A DNA stretch of 64,000 nucleotides, taken from the NCBI GenBank assembly GCA_963802205.1, contig CAWDHW010000032.1:248001-312000 (forward strand). The letters run 5' to 3'. The notes beneath the pieces were generated by a model. The model searched no databases and was not told the origin of the DNA. It worked only from the letters and a program-made list of their open reading frames with translations. The translations under genes and the position numbers were made by a program. The first letter of the stretch is position 1; every line of letters begins with the position of its first letter. The DNA comes from DYRB01 sp963802205. Its GTDB lineage: Bacteria; Pseudomonadota; Gammaproteobacteria; Chromatiales; Chromatiaceae. Below are positions 19,075 to 28,069 of this stretch, piece by piece.

Positions 19075-21195
19075 CTATTGGAGAAACACCGCCGCCCGCG
19101 CCGCACCGCCGCGCCCGTCCACCACCGAGAGGGTTACGAATCCCGGCCCGTCCGGCACCCAGCGGGCGGTGCGGGCGAAGGGCTCAGTGCCGATGGGCAT
19201 GCCGTTTGCAAACCAGGTGAAGGGCGGGGTCCCGTTGCGGACCTTGAGCATCAGGTCGCCACCGCCGGCCTCAGGTCCAACCCCGGTGCTGAGGTCGATA
19301 CGGGCCCCGTTGGGGGGATAGGCGATCTCAGGTCCGCTACCGCCGGCACCGTCCCCGCGCCCCTCGAAGCGGCGCAGGGGCGGTGGCAGTTCGGCGTTGC
19401 CGGCGGTCAGGACACCCGGTGGTGGCGGCGGCAAGGGGCTGGGCGGGCCGAGGCGGGCGAAGACGTCCACCAGGATGGGCGCGGCGGCCTCGATCCCTGC
19501 CAGCCCGGGGACCGGGGCACCGTCCGGGCGCCCGATCCAGACCCCGGCCACATGGCGCCCGTCGAAGCCGATGGCCCAGGCGTCGCGGTAGCCGTAGGAG
19601 GTCCCAGTCTTGAAGGCCAGAGACCCGGGGGCGGCGTTGCCCGGGGCCGAGGCACCGGCGAGCACGTCGGCAACGGTCCAGGCGGCGCGGGCCTCGAGCA
19701 CCGGCATAGCCCCCGGCTCGTGCCTCGGACCTAGTGTCTCCAGCAAGGCGATCGGGGCCCCACCACGGGCGATGGCGGCATAGACCGCGACCAGATCGGC
19801 GAGACTGACCCCGACCCCACCCAGGCCAATGGCCAGTCCAGGCGGCGACAGGTCGGGGAGCACCGGGTTGGCACCGGCCCGGCGCAGGCGCGCCACCAGA
19901 CGCACCGGGCCGACCGCTTCCAACAGCTTGACCGCCGGGACGTTCAGCGAGAGTTGCAGGGCGCGGCGGATGCTGACTGTCCCCTGGAAGCGGCGGTCGA
20001 AATTGCCGGGGACATAGCCGCCGAAGCCGGTGGGGGTGTCCTCGATCAGGCCCTCGGGGTGGGTGATCCCGGCCTCGAAGGCGAGCCCGTAGATCAGTGG
20101 CTTGAGGGTAGATCCCGGGGAGCGTAGGGCGCGGGTCATGTCGATGTAGCCGTCGCCCTCTGCATCGAAGAGCCCGGCGGAGCCGACGGAGGCAAGGACC
20201 TCGCCACTGTTGTGGTCTGCCGCGAGGATGGCCAGGGACAGTCCCGGCCCCTGGGTCTGGCCCAGGGCCGCGGCGCGCTCGCCGGCGAATTGCTCCAGGC
20301 GCCCCTGGAGCCCGCGATCAAGGGTGGTCGCAATGCGGCTGCCGGTGGGCTGGCCGCGGGCCAGGCGCTGGGCCAGGTGCGGGGCCAGCAACGGGAAGGG
20401 TCGGCGCCCCGTCGGAACCGGGGTGGCGCGGGCGGTGCTCGCGGCCTCCGCGTCGATGATCCGGGCGGCCAGGGCGCGATCCAGGACCCGGTCTCGGGCC
20501 TCCCGGGAGGCCCGCGGGTCGCGGTCCGGCCGTCGCGCCTCCGGGGCCTGGGGCAGGGCCACCAGCAGGGCCGCCTCCGCCGGGGTCAGGCGCTTGGGCT
20601 CATGGCCGAGCCACGCGAGCGACGCCGCCCGGACCCCCTCCAGGTTGCCGCCGTAAGGGGCCAGGGTCAGATAGGCGGTGAGGATGGCGGCCTTGTCGTG
20701 CCGCCGCTCCAGGGCCAGTGCGGTGAGGGCCTGATGGAGCTTGCCCCCCGGGGCGCGGGTGTTGGTTCCGGTGACCAGGCGGGCGAGCTGCATGGTCAGG
20801 GTCGAGGCACCGGAGACGATCCGCCCCTCCTCGATAAGCTGCCACCCGGCCCGCCCCAGGGCCAGCGGGTCTACGCCGTTGTGCTCATAGAAGCGGCGGT
20901 CCTCCCAGGCGAGCAGCATGCTGACGTAGGTCGGGTCCAGGTCCGCCAAGTCGATGGGCAGGCGCCAGCGGCCATCGGCCACGGTGAACGCGCGCAACAG
21001 GTGTCCGTGGCGGTCCAGGACCAGGGTGGAGGTGGCGGCAGGGGCAAGGTCTGGCGCCGGGGTGCCGGCGACCAGGGCATCCAGGCCCAGGCGTGCGCCA
21101 AAGACCGCCACGGCGATACCCAGGACGACCGCAAGGGTCGCCTTGAGGATCGCCGGTGCGGTGAGGCGTCGTTGTTCAGCTTGGGTCTGGGTCAC
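19075..21195 (-). CDS. pbpC: Penicillin-binding protein 1C (PbpC)
   Basis: Bifunctional peptidoglycan glycosyltransferase/transpeptidase-like protein. The 706 residues include an N-terminal membrane anchor, a GT51 domain with LLAWEDRRFYEHNGVDPLAL, SGASTLTMQLARLVTG and LTLAPYGGNLEGVRAASLAW, a transpeptidase domain with SPGSTLKP (active Ser), SLN and KTGTS, and the C-terminal BiPBP_C domain typical of PBP1C (IAYPPNGARI; LMLKVRNGTPPFTWFANGMP). All catalytic motifs are present. No alpha-2-macroglobulin partner gene (yfhM) is adjacent. Confidence 0.95.
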   Translation of the reverse strand: MTQTQAEQRRLTAPAILKATLAVVLGIAVAVFGARLGLDALVAGTPAPDLAPAATSTLVLDRHGHLLRAFTVADGRWRLPIDLADLDPTYVSMLLAWEDRRFYEHNGVDPLALGRAGWQLIEEGRIVSGASTLTMQLARLVTGTNTRAPGGKLHQALTALALERRHDKAAILTAYLTLAPYGGNLEGVRAASLAWLGHEPKRLTPAEAALLVALPQAPEARRPDRDPRASREARDRVLDRALAARIIDAEAASTARATPVPTGRRPFPLLAPHLAQRLARGQPTGSRIATTLDRGLQGRLEQFAGERAAALGQTQGPGLSLAILAADHNSGEVLASVGSAGLFDAEGDGYIDMTRALRSPGSTLKPLIYGLAFEAGITHPEGLIEDTPTGFGGYVPGNFDRRFQGTVSIRRALQLSLNVPAVKLLEAVGPVRLVARLRRAGANPVLPDLSPPGLAIGLGGVGVSLADLVAVYAAIARGGAPIALLETLGPRHEPGAMPVLEARAAWTVADVLAGASAPGNAAPGSLAFKTGTSYGYRDAWAIGFDGRHVAGVWIGRPDGAPVPGLAGIEAAAPILVDVFARLGPPSPLPPPPPGVLTAGNAELPPPLRRFEGRGDGAGGSGPEIAYPPNGARIDLSTGVGPEAGGGDLMLKVRNGTPPFTWFANGMPIGTEPFARTARWVPDGPGFVTLSVVDGRGGAARAAVFLQ

Positions 21196-21290
21196 CCCGA
21201 GGCCGCCATTCTGGTGGGGGCAGGGGGTGGGATTTTAGGGGAAGATGCGTAGGGAAAGCGGGGCGTCAGCCCAGTTCCCCTACGGGGATG

Positions 21291-21338
21291 GAAAAAAAGG
21301 GGCCGCGAGGCTAGGGTGTGTCATCAGCGTCGCGGCCC
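21291..21338 (-). terminator. Rho-independent terminator of the 51-aa protein gene
   Basis: Minus strand: GGGCCGCGA pairs with TCGCGGCCC across a 21-nt loop and is followed by CTTTTTTT. It lies 34 bp after the stop of the small gene and supports that gene being a real transcript. Confidence 0.8.
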
Positions 21339-21371
21339 AACTGGCTTGCTGCCCAGAAAGCGGTGATCGGA

Positions 21372-21527
21372 TCAACGTCCGATGTCGAGGTTGTTCGGGT
21401 CATCGGCACGGGTCGGTGCCGAGTTGCGGATCTGGCTGATACCGGTGCGGGTGGCCAGGGCGATGAAGAAGCCGCCGCTGACCGCGGCGGAGAACAGGCC
21501 TGCGATGGTCAATGCGTCGAAGCTCAT
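21372..21527 (-). CDS. 51-residue single-pass membrane protein, unknown function
   Basis: An ATG at 21527 with GGAGA 8-9 nt upstream opens a 51-codon frame. One N-terminal membrane helix (DALTIAGLFSAAVSGGFFIA) is followed by a polar tail with Arg/Ser/Asp residues (TRTGISQIRNSAPTRADDPN). A strong terminator follows directly. The gene is divergent from the OmpR/EnvZ-like pair, with OmpR-type direct repeats between them, so it may be a target of that system. I do not recognise the family. Confidence 0.75.
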   Translation of the reverse strand: MSFDALTIAGLFSAAVSGGFFIALATRTGISQIRNSAPTRADDPNNLDIGR

Positions 21528-21717
21528 GGGTTGGTCTCCCGTATGGATGGTTCAAGTGTCACCTTGGTCCCGACACGCCCGCCAGGGGCAGTGAGATGGG
21601 TTGGGTAGCCCCGGTTCCGATGGCTGGCCCGACTGGGGCCAGACCGCCTCAGGGGGCTGGTGACGGTTCCCATTTTCCATGAAATCTGTGTCGGAAGTAT
21701 TTCGTTATATGCTAATG

Positions 21718-21734
21718 TTGTAACAGTTTGTAAC
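21718..21734 (+). promoter_or_regulatory. Possible OmpR-type direct-repeat operator
   Basis: Two copies of TTGTAAC start at 21718 and 21728, exactly 10 bp (one helical turn) apart, in an AT-rich patch that stands out from the GC-rich surroundings. OmpR/PhoB-family regulators bind such tandem repeats. The site lies about 90 bp before the regulator and about 190 bp before the divergent small gene, so it could control either. Confidence 0.45.
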
Positions 21735-21819
21735 GGCCAACCGAGGAGGTCTGTCCCCAGTGCGGGGCCCGGCGATCACCGCCGCACATCCTCGCCCAGC
21801 ATCCCTCAGCGGAGTACCC

Positions 21820-22563
21820 ATGTCCGAGTGCCAGACGCGAATCCTGGTGGTGGACGACGATCCCGACCTGCGCGACCTGCTCACCAGCTACCTGGTGCGG
21901 GAAGGGTTCGCGGTGTATGGGGCAGAGGACGGCCGGGCGATGGATGCGGTCCTGGCGGAGACGGGGGCGGATTTGATTCTCCTGGACCTGATGCTCCCCG
22001 GGGAGGATGGGTTGTCCATCGCCCGTCGGCTGCGTCAGGCGACGCCTTTGCCGATCATCATGCTCTCCGCCCGCGGCGACGAGGTGGACCGCATCGTCGG
22101 GCTGGAGGTCGGCGCCGACGACTATGTGGCCAAGCCCTTCAATCCACGCGAGTTGCTGGCCCGCATCCGTGCCGTCCTGCGCCGTCAGGCCCAGGCCGGG
22201 AGCCAGGCGAGCGGTGCGACCGGTGCCCAGGCCGAAGGAGAGGATGACCGGGAGGCGTTCAGCTTCGGCCCTTATCGCCTGGACCTGCTCAACAGGACGC
22301 TGCTGAAGGACGGCATGGCGGTGGCCTTAACCGCGGGTGAGTTGGACCTACTAGGGGCTCTGGCCGCCCACCCCAACCGTGTCCTTGACCGCGACCGTCT
22401 CCTCGACTTGCTCAAGGGGTACGAGCGATCCCCGTTCGACCGCAGCATCGACGTGCAAATCGCCCGCCTGCGCGCCAAGATCGAACCCGACACCAAGCGC
22501 CCCCGTTACATTCGCACCGTCTGGGGTAAGGGCTACATGTTCACGCCCCTGGGCGAGGGCTAG
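21820..22563 (+). CDS. OmpR-family response regulator
   Basis: DNA-binding regulator of 247 residues. The receiver domain has the acidic pair in ILVVDDDPDLRDLL, the phosphoacceptor Asp in LILLDLMLPGEDG, and the conserved Thr/Ser (MLSARGDEVD) and Lys (AKPFNPRELLARIR). The C-terminal winged helix has GPYRLDLLNRTLLKDGMAVA, RSIDVQIARLRAKIEPD and YIRTVWGKGYMF. Overall it is most like OmpR. The frame is open upstream, but the ATG at 21820 starts the receiver correctly. The kinase gene follows 27 bp later. Confidence 0.9.
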   Translation: MSECQTRILVVDDDPDLRDLLTSYLVREGFAVYGAEDGRAMDAVLAETGADLILLDLMLPGEDGLSIARRLRQATPLPIIMLSARGDEVDRIVGLEVGADDYVAKPFNPRELLARIRAVLRRQAQAGSQASGATGAQAEGEDDREAFSFGPYRLDLLNRTLLKDGMAVALTAGELDLLGALAAHPNRVLDRDRLLDLLKGYERSPFDRSIDVQIARLRAKIEPDTKRPRYIRTVWGKGYMFTPLGEG

Positions 22564-22590
22564 GCCCGGCATGAAAGCGTGCCCACCACC

Positions 22591-23910
22591 ATGAGGAAAG
22601 CCCACCGTCTTTGGCCCCTGTCGCTCTTCGGGCGGGCCGTGGTCACCCTGATCTTCACCTTCGGGCTCTTCGCTCTGGCGACCTTCTACGCCATCGTCCA
22701 CTACGCCCTGGTCCCGGTGGCGGCGCGCTCGGCCGCGGATCTGGCGGCCCTTATGGTGCTGGGGGCGCGCACCTTGGTGGCCCTGCCGCCGGAGATGCGC
22801 AGCGACTTCCGGGTCAAGCTCGGCCGCGAGTACGGGCTGACCCTGCGGGACGACGGCGCGGCCCCGGCGGAATTGGAGCACTACTACTTTCCCTACATCG
22901 AGCGTCTGGACATCGCCCTGGGCGAACGCCTGGGCCACCCGGTGGCGGTGCAGAGCAACCTGGTCGACGACCAGCGCTGGTTCTGGGCGGGGCTCGACAC
23001 CGGGTCCAGGGTGGTCTGGGTCGGCTTCCCCCGCGACCGTATTCAGACCCGACCCCTGGAGGCGGTGATGGTCATCCTGGGGGTGGCGGCCCTGCTGGTG
23101 GTCCTCACCGCCGCGGTCCTGGCGCGGCGGGTTACGGACCCGCTGACCCGCTTGTCCCTGGCCGCCGAGCAGTTGGCCAAGGGGATCTACCCCAATCCCT
23201 TGCCGGAGCATGGCCCCCGGGAGTTGGCCAGTCTGGCGCATCAGTTCAACACCATGAACCGTCAGGTCCGCGAACTGCTGGCCAACCGTACCGTGCTCCT
23301 GGCGGGGATCTCCCACGACCTGCGCACCCCCTTGACCCGGCTGCGCCTGGGGCTGGAGATGCTGCCCTCTCGCACCGACCGCGCACTGGTGGAGCGCATG
23401 GAGCGGGACATCGACGACATGAACGGGCTCATTACCCAATCCGTCGAGCTGGGCAAGACGCTGGGGGCCGGTGAGCGCAGCCCGAGAGACCTGGCGGGGA
23501 TGCTCCATGACCTCGCCGCCGGACGGGACCGGGTAGAGGTCGCCGCCACCGGACCCTGCGTCCAGCACGTTCATGCCCTGGCCCTGCGGCGCATTGTCGG
23601 CAACCTGCTGGACAACGCCCTGCGCTACAGTGCAGGCATAGTGGAACTGCGCCTGGATTGCGGCGAGCAACCGCCGGTGATCTTCGTACTCGATCGCGGC
23701 CCAGGCATCCCGGAGGCCGAGCGAGAGGCGGTCTTCCGCCCCTACTATCGGCTTGAGCAGTCGCGCAACCGCCGCACCGGGGGCAGCGGTCTGGGCCTGG
23801 CGGTGGCCCGACAACTGGCCATCGCCAACGATATGGAGATCCAGCTCTGGAGCCGGCCCGGGGGGGGCACCATCGCCGGGGTGCGGCTGCCCCAGACGGA
23901 GGAGGCTTGA
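22591..23910 (+). CDS. EnvZ-like sensor histidine kinase
   Basis: Inner-membrane osmosensor-type kinase, partner of the preceding regulator. From the ATG at 22591 it has 439 residues: membrane helix 1 (AVVTLIFTFGLFALATFYAI), a periplasmic domain of about 120 residues, membrane helix 2 (AVMVILGVAALLVVLTAAVL), a HAMP domain with the EnvZ-like HQFNTMNRQVRELLANRTVL, the H-box (GISHDLRTPLTRLRLGLEML) and ATPase boxes (NLLDNALRYS; DRGPGIP; GGSGLGLAV). A GTG at 22579 is an alternative start. The order of regulator then kinase matches ompR-envZ. Confidence 0.9.
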   Translation: MRKAHRLWPLSLFGRAVVTLIFTFGLFALATFYAIVHYALVPVAARSAADLAALMVLGARTLVALPPEMRSDFRVKLGREYGLTLRDDGAAPAELEHYYFPYIERLDIALGERLGHPVAVQSNLVDDQRWFWAGLDTGSRVVWVGFPRDRIQTRPLEAVMVILGVAALLVVLTAAVLARRVTDPLTRLSLAAEQLAKGIYPNPLPEHGPRELASLAHQFNTMNRQVRELLANRTVLLAGISHDLRTPLTRLRLGLEMLPSRTDRALVERMERDIDDMNGLITQSVELGKTLGAGERSPRDLAGMLHDLAAGRDRVEVAATGPCVQHVHALALRRIVGNLLDNALRYSAGIVELRLDCGEQPPVIFVLDRGPGIPEAEREAVFRPYYRLEQSRNRRTGGSGLGLAVARQLAIANDMEIQLWSRPGGGTIAGVRLPQTEEA

Positions 23911-24266
23911 GGTGTGCCATTGCCCAGCGCTTGTGAGCCTCTCACGGACCCACGAAGACACAGAGAAGAAATAAGAAAACCACGGGTTGAAGGCATGGGA
24001 GCGGCCGGGTGCCGCTTCACCGCTCCCGGCCCCCGCCTCACGCGGTGCCAGCGCATCCCCGCGTGTCGCGGGCGCGTCTGGCCTATCCCCCGTCCCTGTG
24101 GTCCAACTGCATTGTTGCTACGGTTGACGGGGCCGATGGGGCTGCCTACATTCCCCATCCATTAAAAGAAGACGACCTTGCAGAGGAAAGACGCGGCGGC
24201 CCCGCCAACCCGCGGACCTCCCGGAAAGGTCACCACCGCACGACCCACCACCGGAGCGACCCAGAC
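23911..24266. other. Intergenic region before the peroxiredoxin gene
   Basis: 356 bp. No supported ORF, RNA gene or repeat. A relatively AT-rich stretch (23950-23990) and another near 24160-24175 might hold the promoter for the peroxiredoxin gene. Confidence 0.4.
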
Positions 24267-24731
24267 ATGCTGCAAGCCGGCGACAAGGCCCCCCTGTTTT
24301 CCCTACCAGATGCGGACATGGAGCGTATCAACCTGGCGGACTTCGTGGGGAAGCGGCATCTCGTCCTCTACTTTTACCCGAAGGACGACACCCCTGGCTG
24401 CACCATGGAGGCCCTGGAGTTCACCGACCTGCACCCGGAGTTCGAGGCCGCCGGCGCGGACATCCTCGGCATCAGCCGCGATAACTGCATTAGCCACGGT
24501 GCCTTCCGCGACAAGTATGGGTTGAGCGTGCGCCTGCTCGCCGATACCGAGGGTGAGGCGTGCGAGGCCTATGGGGTCTGGGTCGAGAAGGAGGCCCACG
24601 GCGAGCGACGGATGGGCATAGTCCGCTCGACCTTCGTCATCGACCGGGAGGGCGTCATCCGCCACGCCCTCTACGACATCAAGCCCAAAGGCCACGCCGA
24701 GCAGGTCCTGGATCTGGTCAGGGGGCTCTGA
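24267..24731 (+). CDS. bcp: Thioredoxin-dependent peroxiredoxin (BCP/PrxQ type)
   Basis: Reduces hydrogen and organic peroxides. The 154-residue protein begins with MLQAGDKAPLFSLPDADM and has the peroxidatic motif YFYPKDDTPGCTMEA with Cys45. Many BCP/PrxQ enzymes have a resolving Cys five residues later; here that position is Leu50, so resolution must use another Cys (for example in SRDNCISHG or GEACEAYG) or an external thiol. The frame is open far upstream, but homology and the RBS region place the start here. It converges on truC with a 14-bp overlap. Confidence 0.92.
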   Translation: MLQAGDKAPLFSLPDADMERINLADFVGKRHLVLYFYPKDDTPGCTMEALEFTDLHPEFEAAGADILGISRDNCISHGAFRDKYGLSVRLLADTEGEACEAYGVWVEKEAHGERRMGIVRSTFVIDREGVIRHALYDIKPKGHAEQVLDLVRGL

Positions 24732-25443
24732 CAGGCTCTATCCCTCCCCAGCCCAGCCGCTCCATGATCCCCTGCCAGGCGTCATCCGGCGGGGCGCGGA
24801 GCTCCAGCGCCATGCCACTCCAGGGGTGGGGCAGGGTCAGTGCGTGGGCGTGCAGGAGCAGACGCTCGCAGCCGAAATGGTCCCGGAACAGCCGGTTGTG
24901 ACGCCCCTCGCCGTGGGTGGTATCGCCGGCGATGGGGTGGAAGACGTGGTGGAAATGGCGGCGGATCTGGTGGATACGCCCGGTGAGAGGACGCGCCTCC
25001 ACCAGGCTGTAGCGGGCCACCGGATAGCGCCCGACGGGGATAGGCAGTTCCACCCGGGCCAGGGAGCGCCAGGCCGTGACCGCCGGGCGCAGGGGCAGAT
25101 CGGGGGCGTCCTGCAGTGGGTAGTCGATGACCCCTTGGGGGGCGAGCCAGCCGCGCACCACCGCCAGGTAGCGCTTGTCCACTTGCCGGGTCTCGAACAG
25201 GCGCGACAGCCGCGCCCCGGCCTCCGGGTTGAGTCCGAACACCACCAGCCCAGAGGTCGGCCGATCCAGCCGGTGCGCCGGATAGACCCAGAGCCCCAGG
25301 GTATCCCGGAGGCGTTGCAGCAGGGCGTCGTCCTCGCCCGCGGCGATGGGGCTGCGGTGCACCAGGAGCCCGGGCGGCTTGTCCGCCGCCACCAGATGGG
25401 CGTCCCGATAGAGGATGCGGACCTTGCGGTCGAAAGGGTTCAT
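24718..25443 (-). CDS. truC: tRNA pseudouridine synthase TruC
   Basis: RluA-family synthase; TruC modifies U65 of tRNA. From the ATG at 25443 the protein has 241 residues. The catalytic motif is YPAHRLDRPTSGLVVFGLN (Asp in HRLDR), with VAADKPPGLLVHRSP at the start and ARPLTGRIHQIRRHFHHVFH plus IAGDTTHGEGRHNRLFR in the C-terminal half, as in TruC. It converges on the peroxiredoxin gene and abuts the divergent kinase gene. Confidence 0.9.
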   Translation of the reverse strand: MNPFDRKVRILYRDAHLVAADKPPGLLVHRSPIAAGEDDALLQRLRDTLGLWVYPAHRLDRPTSGLVVFGLNPEAGARLSRLFETRQVDKRYLAVVRGWLAPQGVIDYPLQDAPDLPLRPAVTAWRSLARVELPIPVGRYPVARYSLVEARPLTGRIHQIRRHFHHVFHPIAGDTTHGEGRHNRLFRDHFGCERLLLHAHALTLPHPWSGMALELRAPPDDAWQGIMERLGWGGIEPVRAP

Positions 25444-25541
25444 TGTATGGTCCCGGACAGATCCTCGATGGACAGCGCAACTCCTTCCCATTCGGCCCGC
25501 CCCGGGCTAAGGTGGGCCGTCCCCCACCCGAGGCCTTCGGC

Positions 25542-28040
25542 GTGAAACTGCGCACCCTGATTCTCCTGTTCCTGCTGGTCTTCGGCCTCACGCCGCTGAT
25601 CCTGGCGGTCCTGATCAACCTGCCACTGGTCATCGACCGCACGGCGCTCTTCTACCAGAAGGCGTACCTCCAGAACCTGAGGGCCGACTTCCGCGATCTC
25701 GACCAGCACCTGGCGAGCCGCAATGAGATGATCCGGCTCCTGACCAAGCTCCCCGAGCCGGGCCTGATCCTGGGCGAGCAAGGAGACGCGGACCAGACCG
25801 ATCTGGCCCGCGCCCGTTATACGGGCTGGATCAACCAGATTTTGGGGGACCAGCGCGACATCATACAGATCCTCTTCCTGGGTCCGGACGGCGGCGAGCG
25901 CTTCTGGCTTACCCGCAACCCCCAGACCGGGCGTTGGTCCCCGAGCACACGCCCGCCGGAGGCGCCCAGCCCCCAGTTCGTCGAGGCGGGTTTGAGCCTG
26001 CAGCCCGGCGCCGTCCTGGTGAGCCGCATCCGCATCGATCGAGGCGCCGGCGGGGCCGACCCGCGCCAGCTCATGACGCTGAACCTGATCGGCGCCATCG
26101 GTGCGGACGCCGCGGCCGGGCCCGGTACGCCCGCCGCGGGCCCAGCAGTCGCCGGCGCACCCAGCCCCGAAACGGCGACTACCATCTTGCCGTCAGCCGT
26201 ACCCGGCGGCCCTGGCGCCCGCGCCATGGGGGCCGTGGTCATCACCATCGATGTCGGCGGCCTGGCCCAATTCTACCGCGACACCCTCTGGGTCAATGCC
26301 AGCGGGAGCTACCTCAGACCAGGCCAGGCCTTGGGCGAGCCCCGCGCCTTTGCGGACTTTCCGGGGCTGGACGAGATCTTCCAGGAGGGCAAGCTGGCCC
26401 TGTGGCGGGGACCGCGCGGCGAGGAGCTGCTGTGGGTTCCCATGTTCCTCACAGAGGATGGTTCGCCGTTGTGGGTCGGCCGCCCGGTGGACCCATCGCC
26501 CATGGCCAATTTCCGCAACGCCCTGATCCTGCGCGTCTTGAGTATCGTGCTGCTGCTCATCGTCGTGGTGTTGATCCTGGCCCGGTGGAGTGCACGGCGG
26601 GTGGAGCGCTTCGGCCAGCAACTCACCGGCGGCATCGGCCGGGTGCTGCGGGAGGGGCGCCCCATCCGCTTCCACTGGAACAGCCCAAGGGAGGTGCGGG
26701 AACTGGCTGAGAGCCTCACCGCCCTGTCCGAGACCCACGCGGAATCCCTGCGTGTCGGGCGGGAGCACACCCAGGAACTCGAACAGTCCAACCGCTACAA
26801 GTCCGAGTTCCTGGCCAATGTGAGCCACGAACTGCGCACCCCGCTCAACTCCATTCTGCTCCTGTCGAAGATGCTTGCCGACGGCCAGTCCGGACTAAGC
26901 CCCCAGCAGCAGCGCCAGGCGGCGGTTATCCACGAGGCCGGGGGTGACCTGCGCGACCTCATCGACAACATTCTCGACATCTCCCGCATCGAGGCCGGGC
27001 AGATCGCGGTGACCCTGGAGTGGGTCGAACTGGCCCCTCTGCTGGATGGGCTCATCGGCCTGCTCGGGCCCCTGTTCGCGGATAAGGGGCTGGAACTGCG
27101 CCTGGAGGTCGCCCCTGCGGCCCCTGGGCGGATCTACAGCGATCGCGACAAGGTACGCCAGATCCTCAAGAACTTCCTCTCCAATGCGGTCAAGTTCACC
27201 GACCACGGTGCCGTGACGGTGTCCCTGGCGGTCGGTGCCGACCCAGGCTGTCCGGTGCTCCTCGCGGTCACGGACACCGGCATCGGCATCCCCAAGGACA
27301 AACAAGGCATCATCTTCGACGCCTTCCAGCAGGCCGACGGTTCTACACGGCGGCGTTACGGCGGTACCGGGCTTGGCCTGTCCATCAGCCGCGAGCTGGC
27401 CAAGGTCCTGGGTGGGCGCATCGAGGTCGAGAGCATCGAGGGCCAGGGCGCACGCTTCACCCTGTGCCTGCCTCTGGAGCTGGACCCCAGCCACCTGGAC
27501 GCGGAGCGCGTGGTCCACGAGCCCGCCCAGCCCAGGGCAGGCTCCGGGCCCACCGCGCCCATAGCAGCCACGAAGGGACCCACACCAGGGGGCGGGGTGC
27601 GTGGCCAGATCCAGGGGTCGGCCCCAAGCCGGCGCTTCGCCGATCACTGGGCCTTGCTGGTGGAGCGCGATGTCCAGGCCCTGGTGTCCATGACGGCCTT
27701 GCTGGAGCGGCTCGGCGTGCGGGCACTGACCGCTGCGGACCTCGGCGAGGCCCTCGATACCCTCCAGGACGAGGGCCCCTGTGGTGTGATCCTGTTGGCA
27801 ACCTTGGTGTCCGCAAGGGATACCTGTGATACGATCCAAGCCATTTTCAACCACCAGAGCGAACGCCACATCCCGGTGGTGGTGATGGGTAATCCAGAGG
27901 ACCATGCCCAGCTTGCGGACTGCGGTCCCCCGGGGACCTGGCACTTCCTCCCAAAGCCGGTCGCACCGGCGGCACTTGAGGCCCTGCTGGAGCGGCTGCT
28001 GCCCGGCGCGTCCGGGGTGGACCCTGGCAAACCTGGGTAA
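25542..28040 (+). CDS. Hybrid sensor histidine kinase with degenerate receiver
   Basis: Membrane kinase of 832 residues from GTG 25542 (GAGG upstream). It has membrane helix 1 (LILLFLLVFGLTPLILAVLI), a periplasmic sensor region of about 290 residues with Ala/Pro/Gly-rich insertions, membrane helix 2 (VLSIVLLLIVVVLILARW), a HAMP-like linker and the H-box (FLANVSHELRTPLNSILLL). ATPase boxes are FLSNAVKFTD, DTGIGIPKDK and YGGTGLGLSISRELAKVLGG. The last 120 residues resemble a receiver, but the phosphoacceptor strand reads GVILLATLVS with Ala in place of Asp, so it probably cannot be phosphorylated. The next gene supplies an intact receiver. The signal is unknown. Confidence 0.88.
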   Translation: MKLRTLILLFLLVFGLTPLILAVLINLPLVIDRTALFYQKAYLQNLRADFRDLDQHLASRNEMIRLLTKLPEPGLILGEQGDADQTDLARARYTGWINQILGDQRDIIQILFLGPDGGERFWLTRNPQTGRWSPSTRPPEAPSPQFVEAGLSLQPGAVLVSRIRIDRGAGGADPRQLMTLNLIGAIGADAAAGPGTPAAGPAVAGAPSPETATTILPSAVPGGPGARAMGAVVITIDVGGLAQFYRDTLWVNASGSYLRPGQALGEPRAFADFPGLDEIFQEGKLALWRGPRGEELLWVPMFLTEDGSPLWVGRPVDPSPMANFRNALILRVLSIVLLLIVVVLILARWSARRVERFGQQLTGGIGRVLREGRPIRFHWNSPREVRELAESLTALSETHAESLRVGREHTQELEQSNRYKSEFLANVSHELRTPLNSILLLSKMLADGQSGLSPQQQRQAAVIHEAGGDLRDLIDNILDISRIEAGQIAVTLEWVELAPLLDGLIGLLGPLFADKGLELRLEVAPAAPGRIYSDRDKVRQILKNFLSNAVKFTDHGAVTVSLAVGADPGCPVLLAVTDTGIGIPKDKQGIIFDAFQQADGSTRRRYGGTGLGLSISRELAKVLGGRIEVESIEGQGARFTLCLPLELDPSHLDAERVVHEPAQPRAGSGPTAPIAATKGPTPGGGVRGQIQGSAPSRRFADHWALLVERDVQALVSMTALLERLGVRALTAADLGEALDTLQDEGPCGVILLATLVSARDTCDTIQAIFNHQSERHIPVVVMGNPEDHAQLADCGPPGTWHFLPKPVAPAALEALLERLLPGASGVDPGKPG

Positions 28041-28069
28041 GACCAGGGCACGAACAGGCGGACAACGGC

